This document shows positions 29,431 to 38,854 of a DNA stretch of 39,966 nt, in pieces. The stretch is taken from assembly GCF_958453765.1 (NCBI RefSeq), contig NZ_CAUDZA010000022.1, forward strand, positions 1-39,966, read 5' to 3'. Positions within the stretch are counted from its first letter, which is position 1; each line of letters begins with the position of its first letter. Below the pieces are notes generated by a model. The model ran no database searches. It worked only from the letters and a program-made list of their open reading frames with translations, and was not told where the DNA came from. Source of the stretch: Phascolarctobacterium_A succinatutens_B. Lineage in GTDB: Bacteria; Bacillota; Negativicutes; Acidaminococcales; Acidaminococcaceae. A program made the position numbers and the translations under genes.

Positions 29431-30789
29431 ATGCTAAAAATTTTACACAAGGATTATAAGGATAAGGTTAAGCGTCTGCTGAGCGTTATGCTGCCGATTA
29501 TCGGTACGCAGATTGCTATTATGGGTATGAACTTTTTTGATGCCAGTATGTCCGGTCAGGCAGGCGATGCGGATTTGGCCGGCGCTGCGATTGGCGGTAA
29601 TATCTGGATGCCGGTGCAGACTTGCTTTGCAGGCATTTTGCTGGCGGCGATGCCGTTGATTGCCAACCTTTTGGGTGCAGGCGAAAAGGAAAAAATATCT
29701 ACGGTAGTACGCCACGGCATGCTGTTGGCAGTAGCCTTTTCTGTGCTGATAATTGTCGGCGGTGTTATCTTTTTGCCGCCGTTTTTGCAGGGCATGGGCC
29801 TGGCGCCGGAGGTTTATCACATTGCGCTGTGGTATATGGCCGGACTGGGCATAGGTGTGCTGCCGTTCTTTCTCATTACGCCGCTGCGCAGTCTGGTAGA
29901 TACACTTGGCTATACCAAGCTGTCGATGAAGATTTATCTTTTGGCGCTGCCTGTCAACGCATTCCTGAACTATGTGTTGATTTTCGGCAAGCTGGGCTTG
30001 CCGCGTCTGGGCGGCATTGGCGCCGGCGTAGCAACGGGAATTACCTTTTGGCTGCTTTTAGTGATGTTCGCGGTGGTGGTGTCGAAGCTGCAACCGTTCA
30101 AGCAGTACGATGTGCTGGGCTTTGTGTGCCCTGTTAAGCAGCTGGTGGCGGAATATCTGCGCATTGGCGTGCCTATGGGCGTGGCTATTTTTATGGAAAC
30201 GAGCATCTTTGGCGTTGTGGCGCTGTTTATTGCCAAATTTGGCACGGAGGTGATTGCTGCGCATCAGGCGGCACTTAACTTCTCTTCGCTAATTTATATG
30301 TTCCCCATGAGCTTCTCACTGGCGCTGACGATTGTGGTGGGCGTTGAATATGGTGCGAAAAACTATCAGGGAGCGCGTGATTACACTGCCCTGGGCCTGG
30401 AGCTGAGCCTTTTTATCGCTATAGTTTATATAGCGCTGGAGCTGGTGGCGCGCGAGTATATTGCGCTCATTTATACAACGAATCCGCATGTTATTGAGCT
30501 GGTAAAGGTGTTTATTGTCTACGCTTTGCTGTGGCAGGGAGGCGACGCAATCGCGGCGCCGATTCAGGGCATTTTGCGTGGCTACAAGGACGTTAATGCT
30601 ACATTTTGGTGCAGCATGCTGGCTTATTGGGCAATTTGCCTGCCGGTGGGCCTGCTTTTGGATTACAAGTTCAATAATGGTGCCTTTGCTTATTGGCAGA
30701 GCTTGGATATCGGCGTAATCTGCAGTGCTGTTGTTTTATCGCTGCGTCTGGTTTTGCTGCAGCGCAGGATAAAGAAGTATGAAGAATAG
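29431..30789 (+). CDS. MATE family multidrug/Na+ antiporter (NorM-like)
   Basis: The 452-residue membrane protein has about 12 hydrophobic segments in two halves, as expected for MATE exporters. Family features include the start of helix 1 (MLPIIGTQIAIMGMNFFDASMSGQAGDADLAGAAIGGNIW), the middle repeat (GVPMGVAIFMETSIFGVVALFIAKFG) and AHQAALNFSSLIYMFPMSFSLALTIVVG. It should expel cationic drugs or metabolites using Na+ or H+. The start is ATG 29431, downstream of GGGAGTAAGG; the upstream frame reaches into the uup terminator. Terminator 30792-30823 follows. Confidence 0.93.
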   Translation: MLKILHKDYKDKVKRLLSVMLPIIGTQIAIMGMNFFDASMSGQAGDADLAGAAIGGNIWMPVQTCFAGILLAAMPLIANLLGAGEKEKISTVVRHGMLLAVAFSVLIIVGGVIFLPPFLQGMGLAPEVYHIALWYMAGLGIGVLPFFLITPLRSLVDTLGYTKLSMKIYLLALPVNAFLNYVLIFGKLGLPRLGGIGAGVATGITFWLLLVMFAVVVSKLQPFKQYDVLGFVCPVKQLVAEYLRIGVPMGVAIFMETSIFGVVALFIAKFGTEVIAAHQAALNFSSLIYMFPMSFSLALTIVVGVEYGAKNYQGARDYTALGLELSLFIAIVYIALELVAREYIALIYTTNPHVIELVKVFIVYALLWQGGDAIAAPIQGILRGYKDVNATFWCSMLAYWAICLPVGLLLDYKFNNGAFAYWQSLDIGVICSAVVLSLRLVLLQRRIKKYEE

Positions 30790-30791
30790 GT

Positions 30792-30823
30792 AGGGAGCGG
30801 CGCAAGCTGCTCCTTATTTTGTA
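30792..30823 (+). terminator. Terminator after the MATE gene
   Basis: GGAGC-G-GC and GC-T-GCTCC pair around a GCAA tetraloop, followed by TTATTTTG. Confidence 0.75.
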
Positions 30824-30825
30824 TT

Positions 30826-30893
30826 TGAAATGTAGTTGTATAATAGAATAATGTACGCGTATGATATTTGTTAGAAAAAATGATAAAATATTA
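30826..30893 (+). repeat. Imperfect direct repeat, left copy (flanks the RloB module)
   Basis: Starting at TGTAGTTGTA (30831), 50 bases align with 33131-33180 with 41 identities counted by hand. The right copy lies beyond the rloB-like gene. The left copy also contains a TATAAT box. Bases 30895-31050 hold nothing else I recognise and are AT-rich. Confidence 0.55.
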
Positions 30894-31073
30894 AACAATG
30901 CCAATAGTTTAGAGTTTGGGTGAAAAAAGGACTAAACGCACTTCCAGTAGCAGGTAAAAAAGCAAATTTGAAGTTTTATATGCCGCTTTCAGTAAAATAT
31001 TTTCTAAAACAGGCTTATAAAATTGATTTTTGGCGTTTTTAATGTTACAATGAGCATGAAAGGAGTTGATTTC

Positions 31074-32282
31074 ATGCTCTGTCAATTTTCATTTAAAAAT
31101 TTCAAATCATATAAAGATGAAACAGTTTTTGATATGCAGGCAGCCAATCTGCCTGAGTTTGCCGAAAATATTATTTACTGCAAGCCAGCGAGTAATCTTT
31201 TACCTGTAGCAGCTATCTATGGACCTAACGGCGGCGGTAAAACAAATATGCTGCAGGCTTTAACCTGCCTTATCTCCACCGTGGTAAAACCCATCTACGA
31301 TATGGAAAAAACTCGTACTAAGCTTATAGTACAGCAAAAAGTATCTTGCACGCCTTTCCTTTTTGATGAAAAAACCTCTAGTGAGCCTACAGAATTCCTG
31401 CTTTACTTCCGTACCAATAGCTATGAGTACCGCTATTACCTTTCTATGCTTCATGATGAAATCATGGCCGAAGCACTGGACAGAAAAAAAATAGGCGGCA
31501 AACGCACCGCCCATATTTTTGACCGAGAAGAAAAAGCTATTACTTTAGGCTCCAGTATAAATAAATCATCAATAAATAGAGATGTAAATCCAAAGATGCC
31601 CTACTTATCGTTCTTGGCAATAAACTATGATATCCCTGCTATCAATGACGCTCAAAAATGGTTTGAAAGCTGCATTATCCGCAGCTATGCTATTCCTGAA
31701 GCTGAATTACAGATAATGCTGTCTGATAACAAAACCATACGCCGGCAAATTATTAGTGCTTTAAATGATATGGGCATTGATATCAACGGCTATCGCTACG
31801 ACAACGATAGCAAACAACTCATCATGCAAAGAACGCTGCATGGAAAAACCTACGAGTTATCCTACAAAGATGAATCCGATGGTACTAAAAAGCTCATTGC
31901 AGCATTGCCGATACTACTGATGGCTTTAGCAGAAGGCCGACTGGCAGTTATTGATGAATTAGATGCCAAGCTTCATCCGAAGCTGCTACGTTACATCATA
32001 GCTCTGTTTAAAAATCCTAAGCTAAATACGCATGGAGCGCAACTAATCTTCACCTCTCACGATATAGCAACTATGAAAAACACTGTTTACCGCCGTGACG
32101 AGATTTGGTTTGCCGCTGAAGGAGATAACCACAGCAGTGAGCTGTACTCACTTTATGAGATCCGCAAAGAAAACAACGAGCGTATCAACAATACCGCAGC
32201 TTATGACAAACAGTATCTTGAAGGACGTTACGGTGCAGACCCATACTTGCAGAATATGCTGAAGGATGGTGAATGGCAATGA
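31074..32282 (+). CDS. AAA family ATPase, RloA/AbiL-like phage defence component
   Basis: The 402-residue cytoplasmic protein is an SMC/OLD-type AAA ATPase: the N-terminal FKNFKSYKDETVFDMQAAN is typical, Walker A is GPNGGGKT (residues 50-57), and Walker B with its following helix is LAVIDELDAKLHPKLLRYIIALF. The FTSHDIATMKN segment is the H-loop region. Together with a RloB partner this is the AbiL-type (AbiLi/AbiLii) arrangement, a phage defence system, by family knowledge. ATG 31074 follows AAAGGAG; the longer in-frame start at 31023 lacks a site. The stop overlaps the next start. Confidence 0.85.
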   Translation: MLCQFSFKNFKSYKDETVFDMQAANLPEFAENIIYCKPASNLLPVAAIYGPNGGGKTNMLQALTCLISTVVKPIYDMEKTRTKLIVQQKVSCTPFLFDEKTSSEPTEFLLYFRTNSYEYRYYLSMLHDEIMAEALDRKKIGGKRTAHIFDREEKAITLGSSINKSSINRDVNPKMPYLSFLAINYDIPAINDAQKWFESCIIRSYAIPEAELQIMLSDNKTIRRQIISALNDMGIDINGYRYDNDSKQLIMQRTLHGKTYELSYKDESDGTKKLIAALPILLMALAEGRLAVIDELDAKLHPKLLRYIIALFKNPKLNTHGAQLIFTSHDIATMKNTVYRRDEIWFAAEGDNHSSELYSLYEIRKENNERINNTAAYDKQYLEGRYGADPYLQNMLKDGEWQ

Positions 32283-32950
32283 GCTTAAAACCTCCGAAAA
32301 AAGGCGACTTGAAGAAATCCTGGCTTAAACCCAGACGTGACACTCCCAAAAAGATTCAGCCTGAGTATCATCTTATAACTACCGAGGGCATAAGCACAGA
32401 GCCAGCTTACTTTCAAGGTGTCAAAAACACTATCAACAGCAAATATCGTGGCCGAGTGCAGTTAGATATCATCGGTGTAGGTGACAATACTCTCAACCTT
32501 TTACAGAAAGTAAAGCAAAAAGTTGCCAAAAGCTCCAATATCTATAAGCACGTATGGATTGTCTATGATACTGACGATTTTCCTGCGCAAAACATTGATA
32601 AGGTTGTCGACCTTTGCCATACTTATAGTAACGAAGAAACTACTTATCACGCGCTTTGGTCAAACCAATGCATTGAACTATGGTTCCTGCTGCATTTCTC
32701 GTTTATTCATTCCGATTTACATCGTCAGGAATATTGGGCAAAGCTCAGTTCATGTCTGGCTAAATTAAATACAAGTGAATATAAGAAAAATAGGTCTGAT
32801 ATGTACCAGCTTTTGGAACCTTATATGGAGCAGGCTATTAGCAATGCCAAGAAGCTTGCCAATATCAATAAAGGAAAGAAGGCTTCTCAATCCACGCCCG
32901 GAACAGAAGTATATCGCCTAATAGAAAAGCTGCTTCCGTATCTGAAATAA
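32273..32950 (+). CDS. RloB family protein (AbiLii-like), phage defence effector
   Basis: The 225-residue protein has the RloB pattern: YHLITTEGISTEPAYFQGVKN (first acidic residue of a TOPRIM-like fold), VWIVYDTDDFP (D-x-D-D) and NQCIELWFLLHF, a strong RloB signature. The N-terminus is rich in Lys and Pro. The fold and the acidic residues suggest a nuclease that is activated with the upstream ATPase. It overlaps the ATPase by 10 bases; ATG 32279 is an alternative start. A terminator follows. Confidence 0.87.
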   Translation: MAMSLKPPKKGDLKKSWLKPRRDTPKKIQPEYHLITTEGISTEPAYFQGVKNTINSKYRGRVQLDIIGVGDNTLNLLQKVKQKVAKSSNIYKHVWIVYDTDDFPAQNIDKVVDLCHTYSNEETTYHALWSNQCIELWFLLHFSFIHSDLHRQEYWAKLSSCLAKLNTSEYKKNRSDMYQLLEPYMEQAISNAKKLANINKGKKASQSTPGTEVYRLIEKLLPYLK

Positions 32951-32967
32951 TATAAGTTTATACAGTA

Positions 32968-33006
32968 TTATCCCCTTGGCATTGATTTGTCAGGGGGATT
33001 TTTAGT
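32968..33006 (+). terminator. Terminator after rloB
   Basis: ATCCCC and GGGGGAT pair around a loop of about 16 bases, followed by TTTTTAG. Confidence 0.7.
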
Positions 33007-33125
33007 ACGATTGGCATTGGAGAGAGGTAAACGGAGAGATTTAGTAGTGATTGAATTTATTCCTTAATGAAAATATCTGTTTTGACGATTGGTAGTTAAT
33101 TTTCCGAATTCATTATTTTTACATT

Positions 33126-33193
33126 CAGAATGTAGTTGTAGAATAGAACAATATGCGCACATAATATTCGTTAGGAAAAAGTGCAACAAATTA
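33126..33193 (+). repeat. Imperfect direct repeat, right copy (flanks the RloB module)
   Basis: This copy, with TGTAGTTGTA at 33131, matches the left copy at 30831. The pair brackets the ATPase/RloB genes, which may mark an inserted block. The rest of the 514-base gap 32951-33464 is AT-rich; it holds a TATAAT box at 33370-33375 that may drive the glycosyltransferase gene, and no other gene that I can support. Confidence 0.55.
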
Positions 33194-33464
33194 CATTTTT
33201 CTTGACGAATGGGTGGATCGATGCAACTTTTTCACTTGTAGTAGTTCTTAATATTTGATTGGAAAAAACGAAAAGTGATTTTTTGCAATCGTTTTTTCGG
33301 ATGCAGTTTCTTGATAATTACTAAATAGAGTTTTTATAATCATAGTCAACTTGTGAATGAAAAGTATGGTATAATATACCTACTAGCGTGAGTGTTTAGC
33401 AGGAAGATTGCTATTTGCTGATATGAGATATTTAGATAAAAAATCCAATATGAGGAAAATAATA

Positions 33465-34229
33465 ATGAGTGATATTACTGTAGTTGTTTTAACTAAGAAC
33501 GAAGAAAATAATATAGTCGCTGTTGTGCAGAATGCCAAGAAAGTAGCAGCAGAGGTGCTGATAGTTGATTCCGGCAGCACGGATAAAACAGTTCAATTAG
33601 CAGAAGAAAATGGCGCAAAGGTCGTTTATCGTGCTTGGGACAATGACTTTGCGGCGCAGCGCAATTTTGCCTTGCAGCATGTAGAAACTGAATGGGTGCT
33701 GTATCTTGATGCAGATGAAAGAATGAATGATGAGCTTTTAACTTCCGTAAAGAATGCTGTTGGACATGATAAAACATGCAAGTATTCAATAAAACGCAAA
33801 TCTGTAGCTTTTGGGCAGGAATTTAATTATGGTGTTTTAAAGCCTGATTTTGTGCAACGCTTATTCAAAACAAAGAATGTGCATTGGGTTAATAAAGTAC
33901 ATGAAAAGCCGGTGTGTGATGATGGATTAAAGGTACTTAATGGTTATGTTAGACATTATACATACAATAGTTGGGAACAATGGCTTGCGAAGTTTAATCA
34001 ATACACTACTATATGGGCTGAAGATGCTTTTAAAAATAAGAAAAAAAGCACTTATTTAACTGCCTTTTTACATGCTTTTTTTGGATTTTGGCAGATGTTG
34101 ATATTAAAAAAAGGTATTTTTGATGGTGCGTTAGGAATTATATTATGTTTTATGCATTTTTTCTATACATTAACCAAGTACCTGAAGCTTATTGATCTTT
34201 ACAGAACTAATACAAAACATGGAGTATAG
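33465..34229 (+). CDS. GT2 glycosyltransferase, WaaE/KdtX-like
   Basis: The 254-residue enzyme has a GT2 fold: TVVVLTKNEENNIVAVVQNA, VDSGSTDKTVQLAEENGAKV and the catalytic/metal motif LYLDADER. The C-terminal region (GILKPDFV-type segment QRLFKTKNVHWVNKVHEKP, then a hydrophobic tail with LKKGIFDGALGIILCFMHFFYTLTKYLKL) is typical of WaaE-type LPS core beta-1,4-glucosyltransferases. The donor sugar cannot be read from sequence. ATG 33465 follows GAGGA at good spacing; an earlier ATG at 33450 is possible. It is followed by an acyltransferase in a likely two-gene unit. Confidence 0.85.
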   Translation: MSDITVVVLTKNEENNIVAVVQNAKKVAAEVLIVDSGSTDKTVQLAEENGAKVVYRAWDNDFAAQRNFALQHVETEWVLYLDADERMNDELLTSVKNAVGHDKTCKYSIKRKSVAFGQEFNYGVLKPDFVQRLFKTKNVHWVNKVHEKPVCDDGLKVLNGYVRHYTYNSWEQWLAKFNQYTTIWAEDAFKNKKKSTYLTAFLHAFFGFWQMLILKKGIFDGALGIILCFMHFFYTLTKYLKLIDLYRTNTKHGV

Positions 34230-34233
34230 TGTT

Positions 34234-34725
34234 ATGCTAAAACTTATAATTAAACACATGATGAGATTAAAAAATACATTGCGTCGCAGATGGCATATGA
34301 TAGGTTGGAATCTGCATTATGGAAAACAGTTTAAAGCAGAGAAATTTCATTTTAGGGATAATTTTAATATTTGTATTGAAAAGGATGGTCAACTGACAAT
34401 AGGAAGAAATTGCTTTTTTAACAACAATTGTTCCGTTACAGTCAGAAAGAAAGTCACGATAGGTGCAAATTGTATATTTGGAGAAAATGTAAGTATTTAC
34501 GATCATAATCATTGTTATTCTGAAACGGATCAATTAATTTCAAAACAGGGATTTAAATCCGATGAAGTAGTTATTGAAGATGATTGTTGGATTGCAACTA
34601 ATGTGACGATATTAAAAGGTGTTCGTATTGGCAGACATAGCGTGATTGGAACCGGAGTTATTGTGTATAAGGATGTTCCAGCAAATTCTGTAATTGTATG
34701 TAAACAAGAATTAATCAATAAATAA
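34234..34725 (+). CDS. Left-handed beta-helix acyltransferase (WbbJ/LpxA-like superfamily)
   Basis: The 163-residue protein consists of hexapeptide repeats: IGRNCFFNNNCSVTV, IGANCIFGENVSIYDHNH, VIEDDCWIATNVTILKGVRIG, SVIGTGVIVYKDVPANSV. This is the acetyltransferase left-handed beta-helix, with the DHNH catalytic histidine near the middle. It is expected to O- or N-acetylate a sugar in LPS or capsule, fitting its neighbours. ATG 34234 has GGAG upstream; ATG 34219 is also possible. A bidirectional terminator follows. Confidence 0.87.
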   Translation: MLKLIIKHMMRLKNTLRRRWHMIGWNLHYGKQFKAEKFHFRDNFNICIEKDGQLTIGRNCFFNNNCSVTVRKKVTIGANCIFGENVSIYDHNHCYSETDQLISKQGFKSDEVVIEDDCWIATNVTILKGVRIGRHSVIGTGVIVYKDVPANSVIVCKQELINK

Positions 34726-34766
34726 AAAACATGGCATACAACTTGTATGCCATGTTTTTTATTTAT
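34724..34766. terminator. Bidirectional terminator
   Basis: AAAACATGGCATAC and GTATGCCATGTTTT form a 14-bp stem with A-runs and T-runs on both sides. It ends the acyltransferase gene on the plus strand and overlaps the stop codon of the convergent phosphoethanolamine transferase gene. Confidence 0.9.
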
Positions 34767-36537
34767 CATCTTTTATCCAAAGCTCACCTAGATTGGTTTT
34801 CAACATTGATAGAGAATATTTATACTGTGTGGACGCTAAGCTATTTGCTTCATCATAATGATTTGACTTGATATCTAAAATACCGCAAATCAGCTCATAA
34901 GCCAAATCATTGGTCCAATATTTTTCCCTGTTAGCTTTAAGCGCTGAATATACTTGAGAGTGAGTGGAAATATATTCGTCTGCAAAATATATGAATAGTG
35001 GGATACGGACATTGGCAAAGCCACCAAAATTCGGCGAACGACGTTTATCCGGAATTGTAGCGTGATCCGAGAAGTATACCATAGCTTGTAAATTTAAATG
35101 CTTGGCAGCGTATTCCTGAATCTGCTGCAGAACATAGTCGGTGTAGGCAATTGAGTCAATATAGTTTGGAATCAAATCGTAGGTATTTGGCTTGCTGAAT
35201 TTAGCAAATTCCTGTGGATAGCGGTTAATGAAATTAAAGTGACTGCCTTTGAGATGAAAAACAATAAAGTTATTTTCATTAGCGTCAATCTGCTTTAAAT
35301 AATCCAACAGACTTTCGTCGTATTGTACTTGATTCAGATGCAGCTTAGTCCATTCCGCAGTATCGGCAGTATTAGCCACAAGTGTTACCGCAGTATCGGC
35401 AGCACCGATATGGCTTTGATTACTGAACCAGGAAACTTTGAAGCCGGCTTTACGGGCTATATCTACAAAGGAGCAGGATTCGTAAAACTTTTTGTCATTA
35501 TATTGGTTAACTTCGGTAAAAGCACGTTCTAAAGCGGGGACGGTTTGATCTTTGCATGCATAGGCGTTTTTATAGAGAAGAAAGTTTTCCGAAGCTTGCT
35601 TGGACTTTAGCCACGGCGTAGTATCATGAGGATAATCACAGAAAGCGCTCATGTAATCGCGGGATTCCGATTCACCTATTACCAAAATGAAAGTAGCCGG
35701 TTTTTTGCAGAATGGTGTAGTTTGTGTTACGTTGAGGTTAGCTACACGTTTAGCAAGGTTTGTTTTATACAATTTGGTTTGGTCAAGATAGTCTTTAACA
35801 TCCAAGACTAATTCAATAAGACCTGTACGGATGAAGACACCTTTTTTAGTATTCCATAAGTAATAGGTTAAAAATAGGGTTGCTGCAATTATTATTGCCA
35901 AATTTGGCAATAGGGGAACAGTAGTTACTGTTGCGGAGTGCAGATTGAAATACAGGAAGCCTGCCAACAGAGCGATGTTAAGTATCGGAGTGCCGATGCG
36001 TACAGCTAACGGCATAGATTTAAAATATTCGATAACCTCATTTGTATAGGTTTCAAAAATCATAGTTACTGCACCGGTATTTACACAGGTTCCGTAAAGG
36101 AGATAATAGGAGGCCTGAAATAATGGCAGTGCCAGCAATACGTATTCCATTATAGAGATAATAGACAAAGTGACTGTAGGGAAAATGTTAAAGGCTTGTA
36201 CAAGCAGCTTTAAGGAAATAAGCCAGCCGATAATGTATAAGCCGAATACGGTGTCCAGATGAAAGCCAAAATCCGAGGATATTTTGTGGTAGGTAAGATA
36301 ATAAAACAGCGGATAGGCTGTTATCCAAGAGACACCTACCAAAAAACTGAGCAGATACTGGGGCGAGAGTAAAGACTCATTTACCAGATACATAGGTAAC
36401 ACAGCTAAAATGGCGCAGGGAATAAATCTGCGCAGCTGCAGGTATTCTGCTTTGTGGCCAAGGCCATGAGAAAATGTAACATAAAACGCATAAGAAGCGA
36501 TGTAAAGACAGATGCCTGCTATAATATAAATAGACAT
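34759..36537 (-). CDS. Phosphoethanolamine transferase (EptA/CptA-like, sulfatase family)
   Basis: The 592-residue membrane enzyme has five or more N-terminal transmembrane segments (residues 1-225), then a periplasmic alkaline-phosphatase/sulfatase domain (about 275-560). Motifs are TYTNEVIEYF near 165 (the EptA region with a conserved Glu), VIGESESRDYMSAF (286-299, nucleophile site), FHLKGSHFNF and YFSDHA with metal ligands. Such enzymes move phosphoethanolamine from phosphatidylethanolamine to lipid A or core sugars, raising resistance to cationic peptides. The site where EptA has Thr (GET) is Ser290 here (GES), as in what I recall for CptA. It is the only minus-strand gene in this part. 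Confidence 0.87.
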   Translation of the reverse strand: MSIYIIAGICLYIASYAFYVTFSHGLGHKAEYLQLRRFIPCAILAVLPMYLVNESLLSPQYLLSFLVGVSWITAYPLFYYLTYHKISSDFGFHLDTVFGLYIIGWLISLKLLVQAFNIFPTVTLSIISIMEYVLLALPLFQASYYLLYGTCVNTGAVTMIFETYTNEVIEYFKSMPLAVRIGTPILNIALLAGFLYFNLHSATVTTVPLLPNLAIIIAATLFLTYYLWNTKKGVFIRTGLIELVLDVKDYLDQTKLYKTNLAKRVANLNVTQTTPFCKKPATFILVIGESESRDYMSAFCDYPHDTTPWLKSKQASENFLLYKNAYACKDQTVPALERAFTEVNQYNDKKFYESCSFVDIARKAGFKVSWFSNQSHIGAADTAVTLVANTADTAEWTKLHLNQVQYDESLLDYLKQIDANENNFIVFHLKGSHFNFINRYPQEFAKFSKPNTYDLIPNYIDSIAYTDYVLQQIQEYAAKHLNLQAMVYFSDHATIPDKRRSPNFGGFANVRIPLFIYFADEYISTHSQVYSALKANREKYWTNDLAYELICGILDIKSNHYDEANSLASTQYKYSLSMLKTNLGELWIKDDK

Positions 36538-36697
36538 GTATTCGGTTACTTCCTTTCTGTTTATAAAATCATCTAAAAATTATTATAATATAGTCTGGCC
36601 GGCAATGCAAATAAGTTGTGGTTTAGTGATTGAGAAAAAGTCAGCATAATAATGCTATTTATAGTATAATAAATAAAAAACCACTAGGAGATTCGTT

Positions 36698-37630
36698 ATG
36701 AAAACGATAAATATTTCATTAGCAGCAGATAATAATTATGCGCAGCATGTAGCTGTAGTCATGGAGTCCATCTTAGAGAATACTGAAGAAACAAACAAAG
36801 TGCGTTTTTTCTTGTTGAGTGACGGTATTACTGCTGAAAAAATTACAGGTTTACAACAGACAATTGATGGTAAGAACGCAGAACTGGTCGTTTGTGATTT
36901 GTCGGCATACAAGGGCTTTGAAAAGCTGTATACAAGCGGACATATCAGTAAGGCTGCATATTTCAGATTAGATATGGCCAATATATTGCCTGAGGATGTG
37001 CAAAAGGTAATTTATCTGGATGTAGATTTGCTGGTTCTGCAGGATATAGCTGTTTTATGGAACATTGATATGCAGGGGAAGGCTATAGCTGCTGTGCCGG
37101 ATTATGGCATTATGGCTTCCAAACGGCTGATGCAGCAGAAGCATGAGGTTATTGGCTTGCCTTTAGATAAAAAGTACTTTAATTCCGGAGTTGTTATAAT
37201 GGATTTACAGCAGTGGCGTGCCAATGATTATTCCGGTAAAGTAATAGAGCTTGCTGCAACAGGCAATTTTCCGCACCATGATCAGGATGCTTTGAACAAG
37301 CTCTTTATGTATAACTGGAAGGAATTGCCGCTATCCTGGAATGTAATTCCGCCTATTTTTGATTTATTGCCGAAGGTTTTGTTTAATAATAGGTTTAGAG
37401 CTTCAGCTATTAAAGCAAGAAACAATATTGCTATTTTACATTACGCAGGACGCTATAAGCCTTGGGAATTTGTCTTAAAGCAGGGCTTTAACGATAAGTA
37501 TTACAAATATCTTAAAAATACTGCCTTTGCTGATGTAGATATGCCTCAGCCCGGAAAAAATATGCAGGGAAAATCGCTTGGCAGGCAGATGCTCAGAATA
37601 CATATTGCTGATTTTATTAGTCGTTTTTGA
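36698..37630 (+). CDS. GT8 glycosyltransferase (LPS galactosyl/glucosyltransferase type)
   Basis: The 310-residue protein is a GT8 retaining transferase: INISLAADNNYAQHVAVVMESIL, SKAAYFRLDMANILPEDVQKVIYLDVDLLVL (the D-x-D metal motif) and YFNSGVVIMDLQQWR, with HHDQDALNKLF and LHYAGRYKPWE near the C-terminus. It fits RfaI/RfaJ-like transfer of galactose or glucose from a UDP donor to the LPS core. AGGAG precedes ATG 36698. Bases 37631-37833 hold no gene I recognise, only an AT-rich stretch with a possible TATAAT box. Confidence 0.9.
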   Translation: MKTINISLAADNNYAQHVAVVMESILENTEETNKVRFFLLSDGITAEKITGLQQTIDGKNAELVVCDLSAYKGFEKLYTSGHISKAAYFRLDMANILPEDVQKVIYLDVDLLVLQDIAVLWNIDMQGKAIAAVPDYGIMASKRLMQQKHEVIGLPLDKKYFNSGVVIMDLQQWRANDYSGKVIELAATGNFPHHDQDALNKLFMYNWKELPLSWNVIPPIFDLLPKVLFNNRFRASAIKARNNIAILHYAGRYKPWEFVLKQGFNDKYYKYLKNTAFADVDMPQPGKNMQGKSLGRQMLRIHIADFISRF

Positions 37631-37833
37631 AAATGCGTAGGGTGAAATATCACAAATATGCAGATGAAGCTTGTGATAAGGCAGATACTGAGATTGAAAG
37701 AAAATTACTTTTGATGTAAAATATTATAATAGAAATAATGAAACAATATTGCTTGCACAGTAGAACTGGTATAAAAAGTCAAGCATAATTATATTCAATT
37801 TTATTAAATTCAAATAAGCGGGAGAAGTACAAT

Positions 37834-38745
37834 ATGAAACAACCGTTGATTTCTGTGATTATACCGGTATATGGTGTAGAAAAATATATAGCGCAGTGTC
37901 TTGATTCCATTATTAATCAGACATATAAAAATCTGGAGGTTATTGTCGTTAATGATGGCACAAAGGATAGAAGTGCAGAGATTGCTAAGGAGTATGCTGC
38001 TAAAGACAGTAGAATCAAAGTATATGACTTTCAAAATGGAGGTCTTAGCGTAGCAAGAAATAGAGGATTGGAAATAGCTACTGGTGATTATATTTCCTAT
38101 ATTGACAGTGATGATTGGCTTGATACAAAAATGTATGAAACTTTACTGGAAGCAGCAATGAAAAATGATGCTGATATGGTGAAGTGTGGAATAATCGAAA
38201 CAAATGGCGTTACAGAAGATAAGATTACTTTTAGCGATATAAAAATAATAAATAATGAGCAAAATAAGGCTTTTGAAAATTATTTCAATGGAATGTTATG
38301 GACGTTAGCTTGGAACGGATTATATAAAAATGAATTAGCTAAAAAAGTAAAGTTTCCTGATAATGTAGTACATGAAGACAATTACAGTTCCGGTATGTTT
38401 TTATATTTAGCTAAAAAAGTATTAGTAGTGCCGTTTTGTGGCAATTATTACAGATTTAATGATTCTGGCATAAGCAAAGGTGGAGTGAAAAAACCTCTTG
38501 ATAAAATACTGGCAATAAGCAATTTGAAAAAAGATTTGCTTGCGTTAGGTTTTGTTGATAAAAAGCTTGACTGGAAGCTGAGTGTTGAGTTCTATCACTT
38601 TGTACGTGGTTGGAATGATAATATGTATAGAGTAGTTGCAATGCATAAGGATTTGTATGATTATGTTATGAGTAATCTTGATGCCAGAAGAAAGCTTTCG
38701 TTTTGGTGGATGAGGCGGAAGAAGAAGGTTAGTTTGACAAAATAA
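37834..38745 (+). CDS. GT2 glycosyltransferase (surface glycan)
   Basis: The 303-residue protein has a complete GT2 (GT-A) domain: PLISVIIPVYGVEKYIAQCLDSIINQTYKNLEVIVVNDGTKD, GLSVARNRGLEIATGDYISYIDSDDWLD (D-x-D-D). The C-terminal region is variable, as usual for O-antigen and capsule transferases. The sequence is AT-rich, with many AAA, ATA and TAT codons. GGGAGAAG precedes the start. The acceptor and donor are unknown. Confidence 0.88.
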   Translation: MKQPLISVIIPVYGVEKYIAQCLDSIINQTYKNLEVIVVNDGTKDRSAEIAKEYAAKDSRIKVYDFQNGGLSVARNRGLEIATGDYISYIDSDDWLDTKMYETLLEAAMKNDADMVKCGIIETNGVTEDKITFSDIKIINNEQNKAFENYFNGMLWTLAWNGLYKNELAKKVKFPDNVVHEDNYSSGMFLYLAKKVLVVPFCGNYYRFNDSGISKGGVKKPLDKILAISNLKKDLLALGFVDKKLDWKLSVEFYHFVRGWNDNMYRVVAMHKDLYDYVMSNLDARRKLSFWWMRRKKKVSLTK

Positions 38746-38854
38746 TTTGAGTAATTGAAGATTGTTGTTGAAGGAAAATTTGCGTGCTGAGTTTAACGGA
38801 TATTGAATATTTTAAACATATGATTCGTAATCAGCAGGTTGTAAGTCGTAATTA

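Noticed and set aside
31074..32950. A PARIS (AriA/AriB) defence system
   Set aside because: The layout is similar, but the second protein carries the RloB ELWFLLHF signature rather than DUF4435 features, so an AbiL-like call fits better.
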